Positions 11,339 to 24,660 of a stretch of DNA of 64,000 nt are shown here, piece after piece; the first letter of the stretch is position 1; the number at the start of each line of letters is the position of its first letter. Source of the DNA: Blastomussa wellsi (taxonomy: Eukaryota > Cnidaria > Anthozoa > Scleractinia > Plerogyridae); NCBI GenBank assembly GCA_947652115.1, contig OX393567.1, forward strand, positions 430,001 to 494,000. The letters run 5' to 3'. A program made the position numbers and the translations under genes. The notes below the pieces were generated by a model that did no database searches, had not been told where the DNA came from, and saw only the letters and a list, made by a program, of their open reading frames with translations.

Positions 11339-14300
11339 TTAGATAAAGCACAAGTTAAACATTGGCCACGTGTCCAGGTACACGTGCTGAGTCGTCAAGT
11401 GTGGGATTTTACGGATGCATTTAGGCTTCGTATCGGACATAAACACACCAAGCTGAAAATAAAGAAAAGAAAAGAAGAATCGATCAATGGAGAACACTAA
11501 TTAGAGCTGGAAGAACTTCCGTATTGCAAATTTTCTTAATCTCCCCAGGTAACAACTGCAGCACAAAAAGACACAGTAATCTTTCAAACTTCGCATCTAA
11601 CCTTAACCTGGCTTTGTTTAATACTGCAAGCGCATCCACAGGAATGGATATTCGTTCGCGCGTGCGTACAATGCAGAACATAGATAGGCCAGTCTTCGTG
11701 TCTTACATACCCCGAGATACTTGGGTGAAGGGTGCTCGTATCTTGGGCTGTCAACATTGCCTTGCACGACCCAACCGAATCCCGTCAAGCGATTCTTGTT
11801 GTATACCAGAAACATCGGGTACAAGTCATCACAGTTCATATCAGCTGAGATGTCGTGCCAATAATAACGACCTGGTGAGGAAGTAAAAGATGAACTGTTC
11901 ATGAAGGGCCTGATTACATGGCGAATGTCAGCCCAGGTTGAAATTTCAACCGCTTTTGTGGTCGCCATCACTGTACATGCTCACGCAAGTTCACTCTTCA
12001 GCCAGGGCTTCACTCTCGTTCTCATAGCCCGTGTTGTCCTTGACCAGTAGGTAAGTAGATTTTAATAATTGTGAATATACAGTCTTACCCCCGCTTCTTA
12101 ATTTCTAAATGCTCCATTTCTATTGTATATATTTTTTAGTTTATAGAAATATATTTTTGTTAGAGAACTCAGGGCTGCATTTGACTGCAGGGATGCTTTG
12201 TTAGCTCCCTGAATGGACTACCCTGAGTAATACATGTCTATTATGCATGCTTCGTCTCTGTTCCCGCACTTTCATGCTCTTAGTAAACAGGTTACTGCAC
12301 AGTGATCGCGATCCAATATGTCATTTCTGATTTTCGTTTGCCTCATTCCTTGTGAAAAGCCGATCATATTAAAATAAATTACTTGCATACTCGTGTGTAT
12401 TTTTCAGTTGAAACTCGTAAATGCCATACTATTTCTCTTCAAATGCGCTCTAAAGTTTACATAGATCACAAGATTATTGCGATCCATTAACCACCAAGGT
12501 GGATATAACCTTTTAGTTTCCAGTGTTCACTACTCACCTACGGAAGGAAAGCATCCTCCACGCACCCACTTGGTTCCTGCCAAGTCTTCTTCCTTGAAAG
12601 GAATCTCCATAGTTTTGGTATAGTGGTCCCCAGTCTGCACATAAAGTTGATCGCCTATGTAATCGGAGGAAGGCCTGGATCCATCGCAGATGTGTCGAGG
12701 ATTGGTGAAGTAAGCAGTGATGACGTACCCGCCGTTTTCTGGGATCCACGGGGCTTTGAGAGTCCCTACCCCTGGGGCTGATTTGATGATCTAAAAGTAA
12801 ATTATGAAAACTTTTAGATTCTTGCAGGAGAACGAAATTATACAACATCGTTAGCGAGTTTAAGCAAACCAAAATACACCTTATTCCAAAATGGCCGCTG
12901 ATATATGCACATACAAATTGGCCCTTGTTGCCTCGTTGGAGATAAAATATTCTTTTGATTTTTGAGCTTAAAAACGAGGCAAGAAGGGTTAATTTGAAAA
13001 CCAACAAAAGAATATTAAGATGGTAGCCATTTTGGAATAAGGTGTATGGTACGTAACCGACGGCGACGACATGACTTGCTAATAAGGAATTCAATAGCTC
13101 TACCCAAGCCTTTCTATCTGGAATTATGGCAATGGTATATGAGCTCATATACCATATTGACCTACAAATATTGTAAGTGTACGCGTAAAACACGCATTTT
13201 CGCAATGTTTGTACCATATTTTGTGGGCGTTTTTAAACGATTATTCCACTCGCGCTTCACATTTCTGTCTGCGTGAATTTGCATGAATTTGTATCGAGCA
13301 CTCCTTCGATTGTGTGAAACGTTTTACACTTTTCTTTGTTTATTTGAAGACAGACTGCAGATAGTGAAATAAAGTGAAACCTGGAGTTGTTTCTCACCCC
13401 AGTTTGAATGCCAGCTATTTTTCCGTTGGAGTCAAACAGAAGCATCACAGCAGGATCCCATTTCAGCGTGTAACGATTCCCAGCAAAGTAATTGGAAGCT
13501 GCAACAGGAAAAGAACAGAAACAGCAAAGTGCACAAATTGCATCCCAACTGTAATTGAGTTAAGAATCTCGCTTGCACTTGTTTCAACTTCTCATGGTTT
13601 CATTATATTGATTGTCGACAACTTAAATCTAACCGAGTTAACGGCCATCGATAATTTCTTACCATCACATGACCTACTCAGTATCCATCCATCAGCCTTG
13701 GCCTGGTTCACATCCAATGGAAGTTTGCTGAACTTTCTCCACGTCACTGTAAATGCATCCGTAACGTCCAAGGTTAGTTAATTTCTTTCTGACATGAACT
13801 GAAGAATGAATTTAAATCCTGGACACGAGGTTTATCGGTATGAGAGGTTGCTAAGCAACGTGATCTATTCTGTTGCGTGGTGCCACAATAAAATGACACT
13901 AGCCCTTTTTTCTATTGGGTTTATTAGAATTTACAGAATTGTGAATCATTCATAATCTAAGAGGAATATTCAAAAATGTCATCTTGCCTCTTTCTAGTGT
14001 TCATGGTACTTATTCAGTGGTGGACAGAAAGCAAAAACAAAATAGGTATACACATTTTTGAGTTACGTGCGATTTCAAACATAATTTTCCACTAATCATG
14101 AACAAATGCAAGTTTTAGTTACCTGAGAGTCGTTCCCACTCTGGTGCTGAAAAAAGAAGATAGAAGATATCGGACATTGTCAAACCCACGGAAAAATGAA
14201 TGCCCCCATAATTGCTGACAATGCATTCCAATATATCAGACGCAGTGAATTATTTTATTATCGTATATCTATGGTACCAGTAAAACGCTACTTTTTCAAT

Positions 14301-16117
14301 CGCAAATAATTATTTGGGGGAGGGGGTGGGGTGGTGGTTGAAGCCCCCACCTATCACCTCCGGCTCCGCGGTCCCTGAAAATAAGACATCGGCATTCGTT
14401 CCGACCTCATGATCATATATCATGAGATAAAAATCGAGTGCGGATAATCTAATTGCTTTAGTATAAATCTACTCGACGTTAATATCTTAACAACAAGATC
14501 GATCATCCAAGTCTTCTTCACAGGCACTGAAAACACTTCAAAAACGATTAGAAGCTGACGACATTCTCTTGACAGCCGCTGCTCACGCGTTCTATCACAG
14601 AATAGACTGGGGCGTAGCCAGGATTTTGCAAAGCTGGGGGGAGGGTTTACACTGTATGTCATGTTGATTCTTCAGTATTGTATTCTTCTTTTATTTAAAA
14701 CGTCTCACCAGGGGGGGGGGGGGGGGGGTGAGGCCACGGGCACGCCAGGACCCCTGTGGCTCCGTCCTTTAATAGATAATGAGTAGCGTAGCCAATAAGA
14801 GAACGGCATTCGTGATGGGAGAGGTAGCAGCTCTCGTAAGGCCTCACATGAATTTCTTGCGACGTATTGAGAGGACAATAGAACAAACAGCAGGCACAAT
14901 GCCCCTAGCCCCTAAAACAATAGCAACTGCTGCCAGTAGAATTACTGCTACCCTACCGTTCGCGATACAAGGCTAGCAATAACTATATATGATTGTAGCA
15001 AATACAGAATTAAGACAGAGTGAAACACAAAAAAAAAACGTTTGCACAAAACTATCACTGATTAACCAAAAAATGGCGAAAAAATATGCAAAAGCAATAA
15101 GGAGGGTCCATACAAGTTATAATGGCAGTAAAGAACATGAGGAGATAAAAATCTGTGTAAACGATATACATTTTTCTGCCTGGCCTGCAATTTGTTTGAT
15201 CGAAACCACGGAGCACCAAGCCTCTTTGAAGGCCTGTACTAGTCAAACTTTTATGATAAAACATGTCATGATCATGTAATGTCATGCTACGTTACTTTAC
15301 GTTACGTTACGTTACGTTACGTTACGTTACTTTACGTTACGTTACGTTATGTTATGTTATGTTATCTAGAGGATTCAGTTAGAGTACGTGCATCCAAATA
15401 TCACCATTTGATGCAAAAGCTTTGTGGTTTTAAATCAAAAGTCCTCCCTTGAGAGCTGGGTGGCCTGAGAGAAACCTTAGCCTTCGTCATGGTCACACGG
15501 TGTGGCATGTTTTGACGTTTTCTATGACCTCACGCCCTCCCCCCTCCCCCCGCCCCCCGCCCAGTATTTCGAATTCCGCACTACATTTGCAATTTCGATC
15601 CTTTGCCGAAACAAATACAAGAGCTTCAATCACCTGCTCGCTATTCAGCAGCTCTGGTGGCCCGGGGAGTGGGGGAACACCCTATGAAAAAGACGGGGTG
15701 CTCATCGGCTCGCTTAGGGATTTAAATTTCCGATGTTCGGTCTCCGAGGGTGTTTCGAGCCAAAACGCAAATGTTTATCACGCCAAGAAACACAGAAATA
15801 TAAATTGCATTTTAAATTGCAGGTTTTTGCTGTTAGTGTCTCATTTAAGGCTGCAAGCCAAGAAATATATCGAAAAATCAACCACACATAGATTGGCCTC
15901 CGACGAATATCCCCGTCTTTTTCACATAGGAATCACCCACAGATCTGATAAGCACCATCCAATGCGATTTTCATTTCGTGCCGATCGCTCAACCATTCCA
16001 TTTTAAGTATTTATGCGCGATGTATATTCAAAGTAACTTACTGTCTGGTTTTTGCCACGGCCATCGCCAAGCCTGGGCGAGTGTTCCGAACAGAGCAATG
16101 AACAGGAAGAAATTCAT
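11339..16117 (-). CDS. Secreted six-cysteine WRWPW-family protein, copy B (270 aa, seven exons)
   Basis: Exons in transcript order: 16117-16042, 14146-14123, 13746-13663, 13498-13398, 12790-12538, 11871-11711, 11452-11339. They total 813 nt with phases that join correctly and canonical GT-AG signals. Exon 1 encodes MNFFLFIALFGTLAQAWRWP, a signal peptide followed directly by a Trp-rich stretch (WRWPWQKPD). Then come TPEWERLS, VTWRKFSKLPL, NYFAGNRY, MLLFDSNGKIAGIQTG, YVITAYFTNPRHIC, YIGDQLYVQTG, RYYWHDISADMNC, LYPMFLVYNKNRLTGFGW and QHVYLDTWPMFNLC. Six cysteines are conserved across all copies, suggesting three disulfides. I do not recognise a named family, and there is no membrane anchor or catalytic motif. 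It is likely a secreted single-domain protein. It sits in a tandem array with C (same strand) and the wreck D. Confidence 0.85.
12875..13046. mobile_element. 172-bp MITE in intron 4 of copy B
   Basis: Terminal inverted repeats start TACACCTTATTCCAAAATGG on both ends. The homologous intron of copy D (about 7735-7770) lacks the element, with the flanks CAAACCAAAA and GTACGTAAC nearly abutting, so D is close to an empty site. No open frame; a TA target duplication is possible. Confidence 0.8.
14709..14728 (+). repeat. Poly-G run within a dispersed repeat
   Basis: A run of about 20 G in intron 1 of copy B, flanked by GGGGCGTAGCCAGG (near 14610) and GGCACGCCAGGACCCC. It resembles the other G-rich dispersed repeat at about 29010-29150. 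Confidence 0.6.
15287..15366 (+). repeat. Pentanucleotide satellite (GTTAC)n
   Basis: Tandem GTTAC units grading into GTTAT. It lies close to the position homologous to where the TTGTG satellite begins in copy D. Confidence 0.85.
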
Positions 16118-18962
16118 TTTCTGCTAACGATCAACTGGTCAGATCCAATCAGCGACGCCAGGCAAATACTGGAATGGCTCAAGGTCACCAGTAACGTGTG
16201 TACAGAAGTTTGGGACTTACGCTTTTATACTTATCAAATTGCTTTGTGATGTCATGAGATTTTTAACCAATGACAGTTCCGTACCCAGCCCCCAGCTTTT
16301 GTTTGAGGACGCGAGGAAGACTGGCGCGAAATCGTCATCATAAAAGATCATAACTGAGAAAAGAAAAGCGGAAATGGTGTTTGACCAGGAGGAGTTTAGG
16401 AAAGTTTACTTCGATCGAGGACTACCAATTTAGCAAATATTTCTCAAGAGGATGCCGAATAACGTACGAAATCGTTGTTTCAGAATTCTTATATCAAGAT
16501 TCAGACTTTAGACTTCACACCCCAGAGGAGGAGTTTTCTATTTTAAGAAACTGTTTTGGCTACGGTCAAACACTTGGTTAGACTCAATTAAGGATTCTGT
16601 TAACTAAAAAATCACCAACGTTTAGTATTCCATGAAGATAGGAGAAATAAACGGTTTCCTGATCGTGCAATTTGGGTAGTAAATAATTCATATTGATCCC
16701 AGATGAGTCCTGTTTAACTCCAGGTCCTGATCATCATATGGATTGGTTATTACGCTCGACAAAGATTCAATGTTTAATTTTTTCGTGGATCTCGTGGAAT
16801 CAACTCTAACTTCGAGCTCAGTCGGAGAGATAGTTAGCCCAAACAAAAAACAACCCATGCAGTTTTTGCAGAGTCTGGGATAAAAGTCGATGTGGGAGAG
16901 TTTCTTGCATTCCGTCTGATTGAAATGCACCCTTTACTTTCCAAGAGCACGATCACATAAATTTAATTTCTCTGTGAAACTTGTGAGCAAATTGATCCTA
17001 GATGATCCTGACTGAGCTGAGCTGAGTCCTGTTAAACCCCAGGCCCTAATCATTTGAGATATGTCTGAATTGACAAAACCTAAAATGCTGCCAGTCCTCA
17101 ACATTTCGTCAAACAGTACACCTAAGATTTAATTCTCACCTGAGAGCTCTTTTTCTGGCAAACCCCACATGGGTTTGTTATTCTCGAAAAAGATTGAATG
17201 TTTTGTCGTGGATCTCGTGGAATCAACCCTGTATTAAGAACTTTGAGCTCCATCGGAGAGATAGTTAACCAAAACAAATAACAGCCCATGCTGTTTTCAG
17301 GGATCTGATTAGTCTGGGGAGAAAAATCGTAGTAGGAGAGTTTCTCACACCGTAACCAAAATGCACCCTTTACTTCCCAAGTAGACGATCACACAAATTT
17401 AATTATTTTTGATGCCTGTGAGCATATTGACCCTAGACGAGCTAAAAGTCCTGTTGACCTCCAGGACCTAATCATTCGAGCTTTGCCTGAATTGGCAAAA
17501 CCTAAATTAAAATGAGGGCCGTCCTCAATATTTCGTCAAATAGTACATCTGAGGTTGAATTATCACCTCAGAACTCCTTTTTTTCTGACGGACCCTGTGT
17601 TGTTTATTCTCGAGGAATATCCAGTCAATATTTTGTCGTGGATCTCGTGGAATTAACCCTGTATCAAGAACTTTACACTGAGCTCCATCGGAGAATTAGT
17701 TAACCCAAACAAATAACAAGCCATGCAGCTAACTCGTCGTGGTAGAGTTTCGCACATTCTGTGACCAAAATGAAATTCACTCTTTACTATATAGCCAAGC
17801 GCACGATCACAACTTGAAATTTAATTTGTTTTTGAAACTTGTGAAAAATATACAGTTCTATAAAGCTTCCAAACGTACGTATTTGAACGATCTGACTGTG
17901 GTTCTTGCATTCAAATACGTACAGTCCCTTTTTCAATTGTTCTTGGGGGTATATGCTTGTCGAGAAGGCCTAAAAATCGGCTGTCAAGTTTTGTCTTCTC
18001 GTTAGCTTTCCCAGGCGCAGGCGTATTTCACATTTCTTGTTGATTCTACTGATCTCTCGAAGGGTCCCCAAGAAACCATTCACGTGATTACGTGTTCGAG
18101 TTGCTACCCGACCCGAACTAGATCACGCTTTTACGTATACGGGTTTTCGCCTGTTTGTATGTTACTTTAGTCGGAGAAAATAAGTCAACAAAACAATAGT
18201 CAAGCGGTGGCTTTCATTGCAGACAGAACAGAAAACGCTTACAACTATAATGTCTGATAGCAAAATGTCCATCAAGGACAACGCATCAGGTGTTAAATTT
18301 CTACCTTAAATTTTATTAGCTGTTTTAAAACTGAATGTATTTCTCATGCATTCATTTTTTAATACCAGTACTGAGAATTTTATGTTAAATCTAGACGATC
18401 AACAACTCCCTGGTTGGTTATTTTCTTCATTATCGTCACCTTTTTGTTTGGCAATTTATCAATATTGCTAGCCATAGTGAAGTTAGATTTCCATCTAAGA
18501 GTGAAAACGCCAAATGTTACTAAAAGAAACAGACAGCAAACAATTCCACAGTGTAGTAACTATGTAATGTTCGTTATTATCAAAGTAATCAGCAAAAAGA
18601 ACTTCTATAATTATGACAACTTCTCTTTTAATCAAAGTTTAGCCAATTTAAAGATGAATAGCATTTTAAAATTTCAATTTGTGTTCAACTTCACAGAGTC
18701 GAGAACAAATAAAGCGCGGCGTTAGTTTGAGAAGCCCTTAATATTAACAGTATAACTCAACTTTCTTTCATAGAAACGCCTTCTAACGCTTTGGTGTAAA
18801 GACGAGAGCTTTTCTTAATGAGGAGCTGGATTTTTCATCATCTAATGGTTTTACTTTTCAATTCAGTTATTATTCAAATTAAATCGAACTAAAAGAAAAT
18901 CTTTTTTACTATTCCCGCATTTTATTATTATATAGGACATGTTTGTCTGCATGTAAGGTCAT
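16118..18962. other. Duplicated spacer between copies B and C
   Basis: It contains at least three degenerate tandem copies of a block of about 450 bp, starting near 16720, 17190 and 17600. The marker is GAGCTCCATCGGAGAGAT or a close variant, with CACATTCCGTGACCAAAATG or variants. These match spacer sequence near 10.6 kb and 24.9 kb. The 3' flank of copy C occupies about 18200-18962. No exon is supported. Confidence 0.6.
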
Positions 18963-21900
18963 TTAGATAACGCAGAAGTTAAGATATGGTCGCGTGTCCA
19001 GGTACACGTGCTGAGTCGTCAATTTCGGGATGTTAGCGATGCATTTAGGCTTCGTATCGGGCAAGAAGAAACCAAGCTGAAAAGGAGGTAAAGAAAGGAA
19101 AAATCAATGAACGGATAGCTGGAAGAGTTGTATTTAACAGTTTTCTAGGTATACCAGGCTTCTCGACCAGCCCTGTATGATGATAAGCGCCCTAAGTAAC
19201 ACTGAACTGAAGCACATTAATCTTTCTGGTAATTAACTCATAACAAATTCGCATTTGACCCGTTTGATTGGCTTAATAAGACACGCTCATAGACATGCGT
19301 ACGCGCGTGTTCTCCACGCATAGAGAACATAGATAGGCCAGTCTTCGTGTCTTATACTTACCCCAAGATACTTAGCGGGAGGGTGCTCGTATCTTGGGCT
19401 GTCAGCATTGCCTTGCGCGACCCACCCGAATCCCGTCAAGCGATCCCTGTTGTACAGCAGAAACATCGGGTAAAAGTTATCACAGTCCATATCCGCCGAG
19501 ATGTCGTACCAGTAATGACGACCTAGTGAGAAAGCAAAAGATGGTCTGTTCACCCATGTGGCCTCTACTTGTGCTAACTTATTCAAGGAGAAATTTGGAC
19601 AACAGGATATTGAAAACGCTCAATTCAAGCAACTCGTTTGGTGGAGGATTATCGACGATGTGTTCATGATCTGGCCACACGGAAAGGAACATCTCAAACG
19701 AGGCTAGCGGGTCATTGTGCGTTGTGTTGACCCTTTCGCCTCGTTCACATAATGTCTTAAAGTTTTGAAAAGAAATATTATCGCAGGCTCAACTTCAATA
19801 ACAGCCACTGGAAAATTTTACAACGTTCTGCCAGTGCTATTTTATGTATGCTACGGCTCTGTTTCCGCATTTTTCGTTTGCCTCTTTTCCAAGCCTTCCT
19901 TGTGCTGACCATATCAAAAATACTTGCAAACTTGTATTCAATTTTCATACGACAAATGAAACTCGCAAAAGAGCGTGCAATTTATCTTCAAATGCTCGCT
20001 ACCCTTGATTGTTGTGTTCACTACTCACCCATGGAAGGGAAGCATCCTCCACGCACCCACTTGGTTCCTGCCAAGTCTTCTTGCTTGAAAGGAATTGCCA
20101 TAGTGTTGGAATACTGAGTCCCAGTCTGCACAAGAAGTTGATCGCCTATGTAATCGGAGGAAGGCCTGGATCCACCGCAGATGTGTCGAGGATTGGTGAA
20201 GTAAGCAGTGATGACGTACATGTTGCCTTCTGAGATCCACGGGGCTTTGAGAGTCCCTACCCCTGGCGCTGATTTTGGGAGCTAAAAGTAAGTTATGAAA
20301 ACTTTTATATTCTGACAGGAGAACGGAATCATACAATATTGTTAGGGAGTTTCGTTTTTCATGGTTTGTGCACTTTGAAAAATTTCGGCTAAATTTTTCT
20401 TAATCATTCTGACTTGTTAGTATCACTCCTGTGGTGTTTGGTTTCCGTACTGAACTATTATTTTGGTTCGTCACACCCTGACGCAGCTCCTTTCAAAAGT
20501 AAGCAAACAGCGGTACGTATAAACGGCAAAGGCAGGACTTGCTAAGATGAAAGAGAAGACGTGTGGTGTCCAATACACATGCGTTGGGAGTCTTGATACA
20601 TTTCTTTACCCTGCCCTAAAAAAACCACATCGGCGACTATCTATCTTAAATTAGACATTCCTTAACGTATTAAGCTGAGTAAATAAAGGAAACCTAGAGT
20701 TGTTTCTCACCCCATTTTGAATCCCAGCTATCTTGCCGTTGGAGTCAAACAGAAGCATCACAGCAGTATCTCCTTTCAGCACGTAACGATTTCCAGCAAA
20801 ATAATTAGAAGCTGCAAGAAACATCAAAGTGCGCAAATTACATTCTCATCAGTGATTGAGTTAAAAATCTCGCGCCTCTTTCTCATCCAATCAGAAGTAA
20901 AACCAATCGTGACTCGCTCGCGCACATTTTCCCGCGCTTCGTGCCGCCTGTATTTGCATCACGTTTTGATTGGTGCACTGGCTCGTCTGCGTCATTTGTG
21001 ATTGGCGAACGCGATTACTGTGGTTTAGGTTTCCTCGCACATGTTTCAACTTCTCTGTCAATGTTTCATTATATTCATTGTCTACAACGTAAGGGCCTGT
21101 TCAAGCCCGTGATTACATGAAATTTGCTGACCCCGGGATGGCGTGATAAACTTTCTCCAGTTCGGTTGTGTGTTCTCCAAGCACATAAACACGCACACTG
21201 AAATGGCGAGCAAACGACCGCACATTTTGGCGGTTAATGCTTTTCTACTTTCACTAACGTTTCAGTGCTCTAGCTTCTGTTTAACACTTGCAATTCGCAT
21301 TTGGCACGCTTTCACGTGTAACGCGAGCCAACCCCACGAAGGCGAGTTACCTCACCTACCCGGGTCCCTCGCCTCCAATGTAAACATGCCCTTAACCTAA
21401 TCGAATTACCGGCTGTCAATCATTTCTTACCATCACATGACTTGGTCAATGTCCATCCATCAGCCTTGGCCTTGTTCACATCCATTGGGAGTTTGCTGAA
21501 CTTTCTCCACGTTACTACAAAGGCATCCGTAACGCTCAAGGTTAGTTAACTGTGACCAATTTTTCCAAAGATGCGTACTTTGGTCATAAATGTGGATAAT
21601 CTATCCAATCCAAGCTTAAAACCATCAAAGAGAGCAAGAACGAGAGAAAAGAACGCTTGAGTATTCTGATCCCGCGGTTACCGGTCAGGGAAGTTGCTAA
21701 GCATCGTGACATATTCAATTGCATTGCGCCGTGCAGTGATACGACATCCGCGCTGTCTTTTTATTGGAATCATTACAGTTAGTAAACTTGTGAGCCATTC
21801 ATTAACTTGATACCCTATTTAAGGCCCAAACCCGAAAAATGATACCGTAGTAAAGGGAAAACGAAAACTAAGAAAGGTATGAGCGGGTCAACAACATTTC

Positions 21901-23606
21901 GAGTCTGTAACGTTGTTCAGTTTAAACAGACCGTTTCTCTTTCATTTCGATTTCCGTTTACGCACTGCAAGTTTAGACGATACAATTTACGTGGGACAAT
22001 TCCAAAGGGGCAAAAGTTATAACCTTTTAAGGAACGAGAACCTTACAGAATCATACTCTATCCGGCGGCACATACCTATATGTTCCATATATGGGAGAAC
22101 CCTTCTCCCCTGGAACAGTTAAAACCTCCTTAACTTAACTGAACTTCCACACAAGCGCAAAAAAATTAGGTGTACACATTTTTTGAGTTACGTATGTTTT
22201 AAATATAACCTTGGACTTAATAAACAATTGTCACAAATGCGTTTGTAAAAGTTACCTGAGAGTTGTTCCCACTCTGGTGCTGAAAAAAGAATACATTAGG
22301 CATTATCATATAAGGTATTCGCATTTCTTTGTAATCTACTATGATGGTTACAAATACAGTATTAGGACAAAGTGAAATACTAATTTGGACAAAAAAGCCT
22401 GTTTAAAAAAAACATAATTCCTCATTATTTTAAATTATTTTTAAGAATAAGATGCATGCAATTGCGCCTCAAACTGTAGTTTATAAGCGTGCCTAATAGA
22501 AGCGACTTAATTAACCAAAGAAAACCCCAAAACGAATGGCGGAAAAATACAAAAAAAACAACTGGGGTTCATGAGTGTTACAACGCTACAGCAAAGAGCA
22601 TGGAGGAGATAAGATGAGTTATTACTGAAATAAATATAAATTCACAGATACACTACATTTATCAGGAGTCTATGCATGTCTTTTTTGTGCTTTAGATCTA
22701 AACCTCATTAACCTCTTGACCGCTTTGGACTTCGGAAAACCGAAGTTGACTTCTCTTGTATTTTTTTGTAACAAACCACCGTTACGTTCCCTGCAGCATC
22801 TGAGTCATTTCAGACAACGTAATAAAACCCTTGATCCCTATAAGTTTTTCTGCCTGCCCTATATCTTTTTTTGTTTCACTAACCATTTACAAGTCAAACC
22901 TACGCGGTAACATAATTTTCCTATCATTTGTCACGCAGCACTTCTCTTGTAAAATATTTTTTTGAAAGGAATACTAGTCGCACTTTAGATTGATTGCATG
23001 TTTCCAAAGGTCAATATAAACCTTGCACACATCACATCCAATCAGCCATTTATAACGGACACTATAATCTAAATTAGCGGTGGCCGCGCAAAACTGATCT
23101 GGCCTTTCGACTAAGTGTACATCCAAATATCAGCATGTGAAACGATAGATTTTTGTTTTGTAAATACTAATTAACAAAAGAGCTGTTATTGCGTTTCGTT
23201 TGCTCGATCCCTTTTAAGAGACTCTTAAAAGATTTGGATGGCCTGAGGAAATCCTTTGCCTTCATCATGGTCGCATGATGTGACATATTTTTCTTTGGTT
23301 TTCTCAGATTCCCGTATTACTTTGAATTCCCTAAAAGAGTTGTAATTTCGATCAATTTTACAGATCTTTTACCGAAATAAATACAGTGGCCTCGATCAAT
23401 CTCCAGCTCGCTATTCAGCCATCCCAGATTTCTATTTTCACATACCAGCACGTAAGCATTTTCATTTCGTGACGATTGCCGTCATCCCACAGCATTCAGA
23501 GTTTACCCCCTATATATATAAAAAGTAGCTTACTGTCTTTTTGCCAAGGCCATCGCCAAGCTTGCGCCATTGTTCCGAACAGAACAATGAACACGAAGAA
23601 ATTCAT
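18963..23606 (-). CDS. Secreted six-cysteine WRWPW-family protein, copy C (269 aa, seven exons)
   Basis: Exons in transcript order: 23606-23534, 22279-22256, 21514-21431, 20811-20711, 20281-20029, 19522-19362, 19076-18963. They total 810 nt, and six of the seven exon lengths equal those of copy B. Exon 1 encodes MNFFVFIVLFGTMAQAWRWP, a signal peptide and Trp-rich N-terminus. The body reads VTWRKFSKLPM, NYFAGNRY, MLLFDSNGKIAGIQNG, KSAPGVGTLKAPWI, MYVITAYFTNPRHIC, RHYWYDISADMDC, FYPMFLLYNRDRLTGFGW and ends YLNFCVI. It is intact and closely related to B, and all six cysteines are present. Two further first exons lie upstream (25.4 and 27.0 kb), so alternative promoters feeding exon 2 are possible. 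Function is unknown. Confidence 0.85.
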
Positions 23607-24594
23607 TATTTTCGTAACGATCAAGTGGTCAGATATAAACAGAAAGACAGTCGGCTATAAACACTGAAGTGGCACAGAAGTGTGTGACTCCCGCTGTTAT
23701 ATACTTATCAAATGTTCTGTGATGTCACGATAAATTTAGCCAATGATAGGTCGGTACGGCTCAGCTCAGCCTTTGTTTTGAGGACGGGAGGTAGCTGGGA
23801 AGACTGGCGCAAAATCGTCGGAGCAAAGAGAAGCGAAAGTGGGAAGCGTTCAGGAAAGCTGATTTCGATCGAAGATAGCCTGCGATCATTCCCTCCCTCC
23901 CATAAATGACGCCTGGTCGAAGGTTAGATCGAGGACCACTGTTGTGACGAATGTTTCTCGAAAGGATGCCGAATAACAAAGTAATAGGAAAACATATATG
24001 TAGCCACAGTTCAGACTTCATCCGTTTCAATAAAAAATCAGACTTTTAAAGAATTCACACTCTCATGGATATGGAAGGTTTTTTTGTTTCCAAAAGGTCA
24101 AATAATTAGTTAGAATTTGAGGTCAACTAAAATATTTTGTGCAAAACTGTAGACCTAAAGAAAACCATGATCAGAGTATTTTTCTTGTGATCGTGCGTTT
24201 AGTTAGTAATTAAGGGTACATCTTCATCTCTTTTTTCTGACGGACCCTATATTCTTGGTTTTCATGTGACGTCATAAAATTCTGAAATCAAAATTCACTA
24301 GGCCTGCTAAATTTTCGTTGCCTCTAGGTGCAAGGCTAACTAAAAATATATATTTTCGCAAATTTTCAGCTCGATAGTACCCTTGGTTTTGAAGACAGAG
24401 CATCTTGAATAAGTTCTCGGCCGTATGTGACATCAAGCTGAGAAAGGTGACAAAACTGTTTTGTTAAGAAAAAGTATATTCTTTCGATTTTCATATCTTT
24501 GAACATTTCAGACATAACAGGTGTTGTTTATGTGTAAGTATAATAGCTCAAGAGCCAAAAGTAGTGCCTTAAAAGGCACAACTGAATTCCAGAT

Positions 24595-24660
24595 GGTTTC
24601 GCGTGCATCCCGGCGGCCATATTTGTGTCCCTCGGAAGGACACAAATATGGCGTCTCCAC
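24595..24660. repeat. Short hairpin with perfect 15-bp arms
   Basis: Arms 24616-24630 (GCCATATTTGTGTCC) and 24638-24652 are exact reverse complements around 7 nt. It is probably the core of a degraded MITE; a GGCGGCCATAT motif also occurs in the element at 60.9 kb. Confidence 0.7.

Noticed and set aside
12534..13217. 227-aa minus-strand open frame
   Set aside because: It runs out of frame through exon 5 of copy B and then through the MITE; the true exon frame is different.
15449..16006. 185-aa frame in intron 1 of copy B
   Set aside because: Low-complexity C-rich start, no conservation with the equivalent intron of copy C.
20025..20336. 103-aa minus-strand frame with HCLLHQSSTHLRWIQ
   Set aside because: Wrong-frame shadow of exon 5 of copy C.
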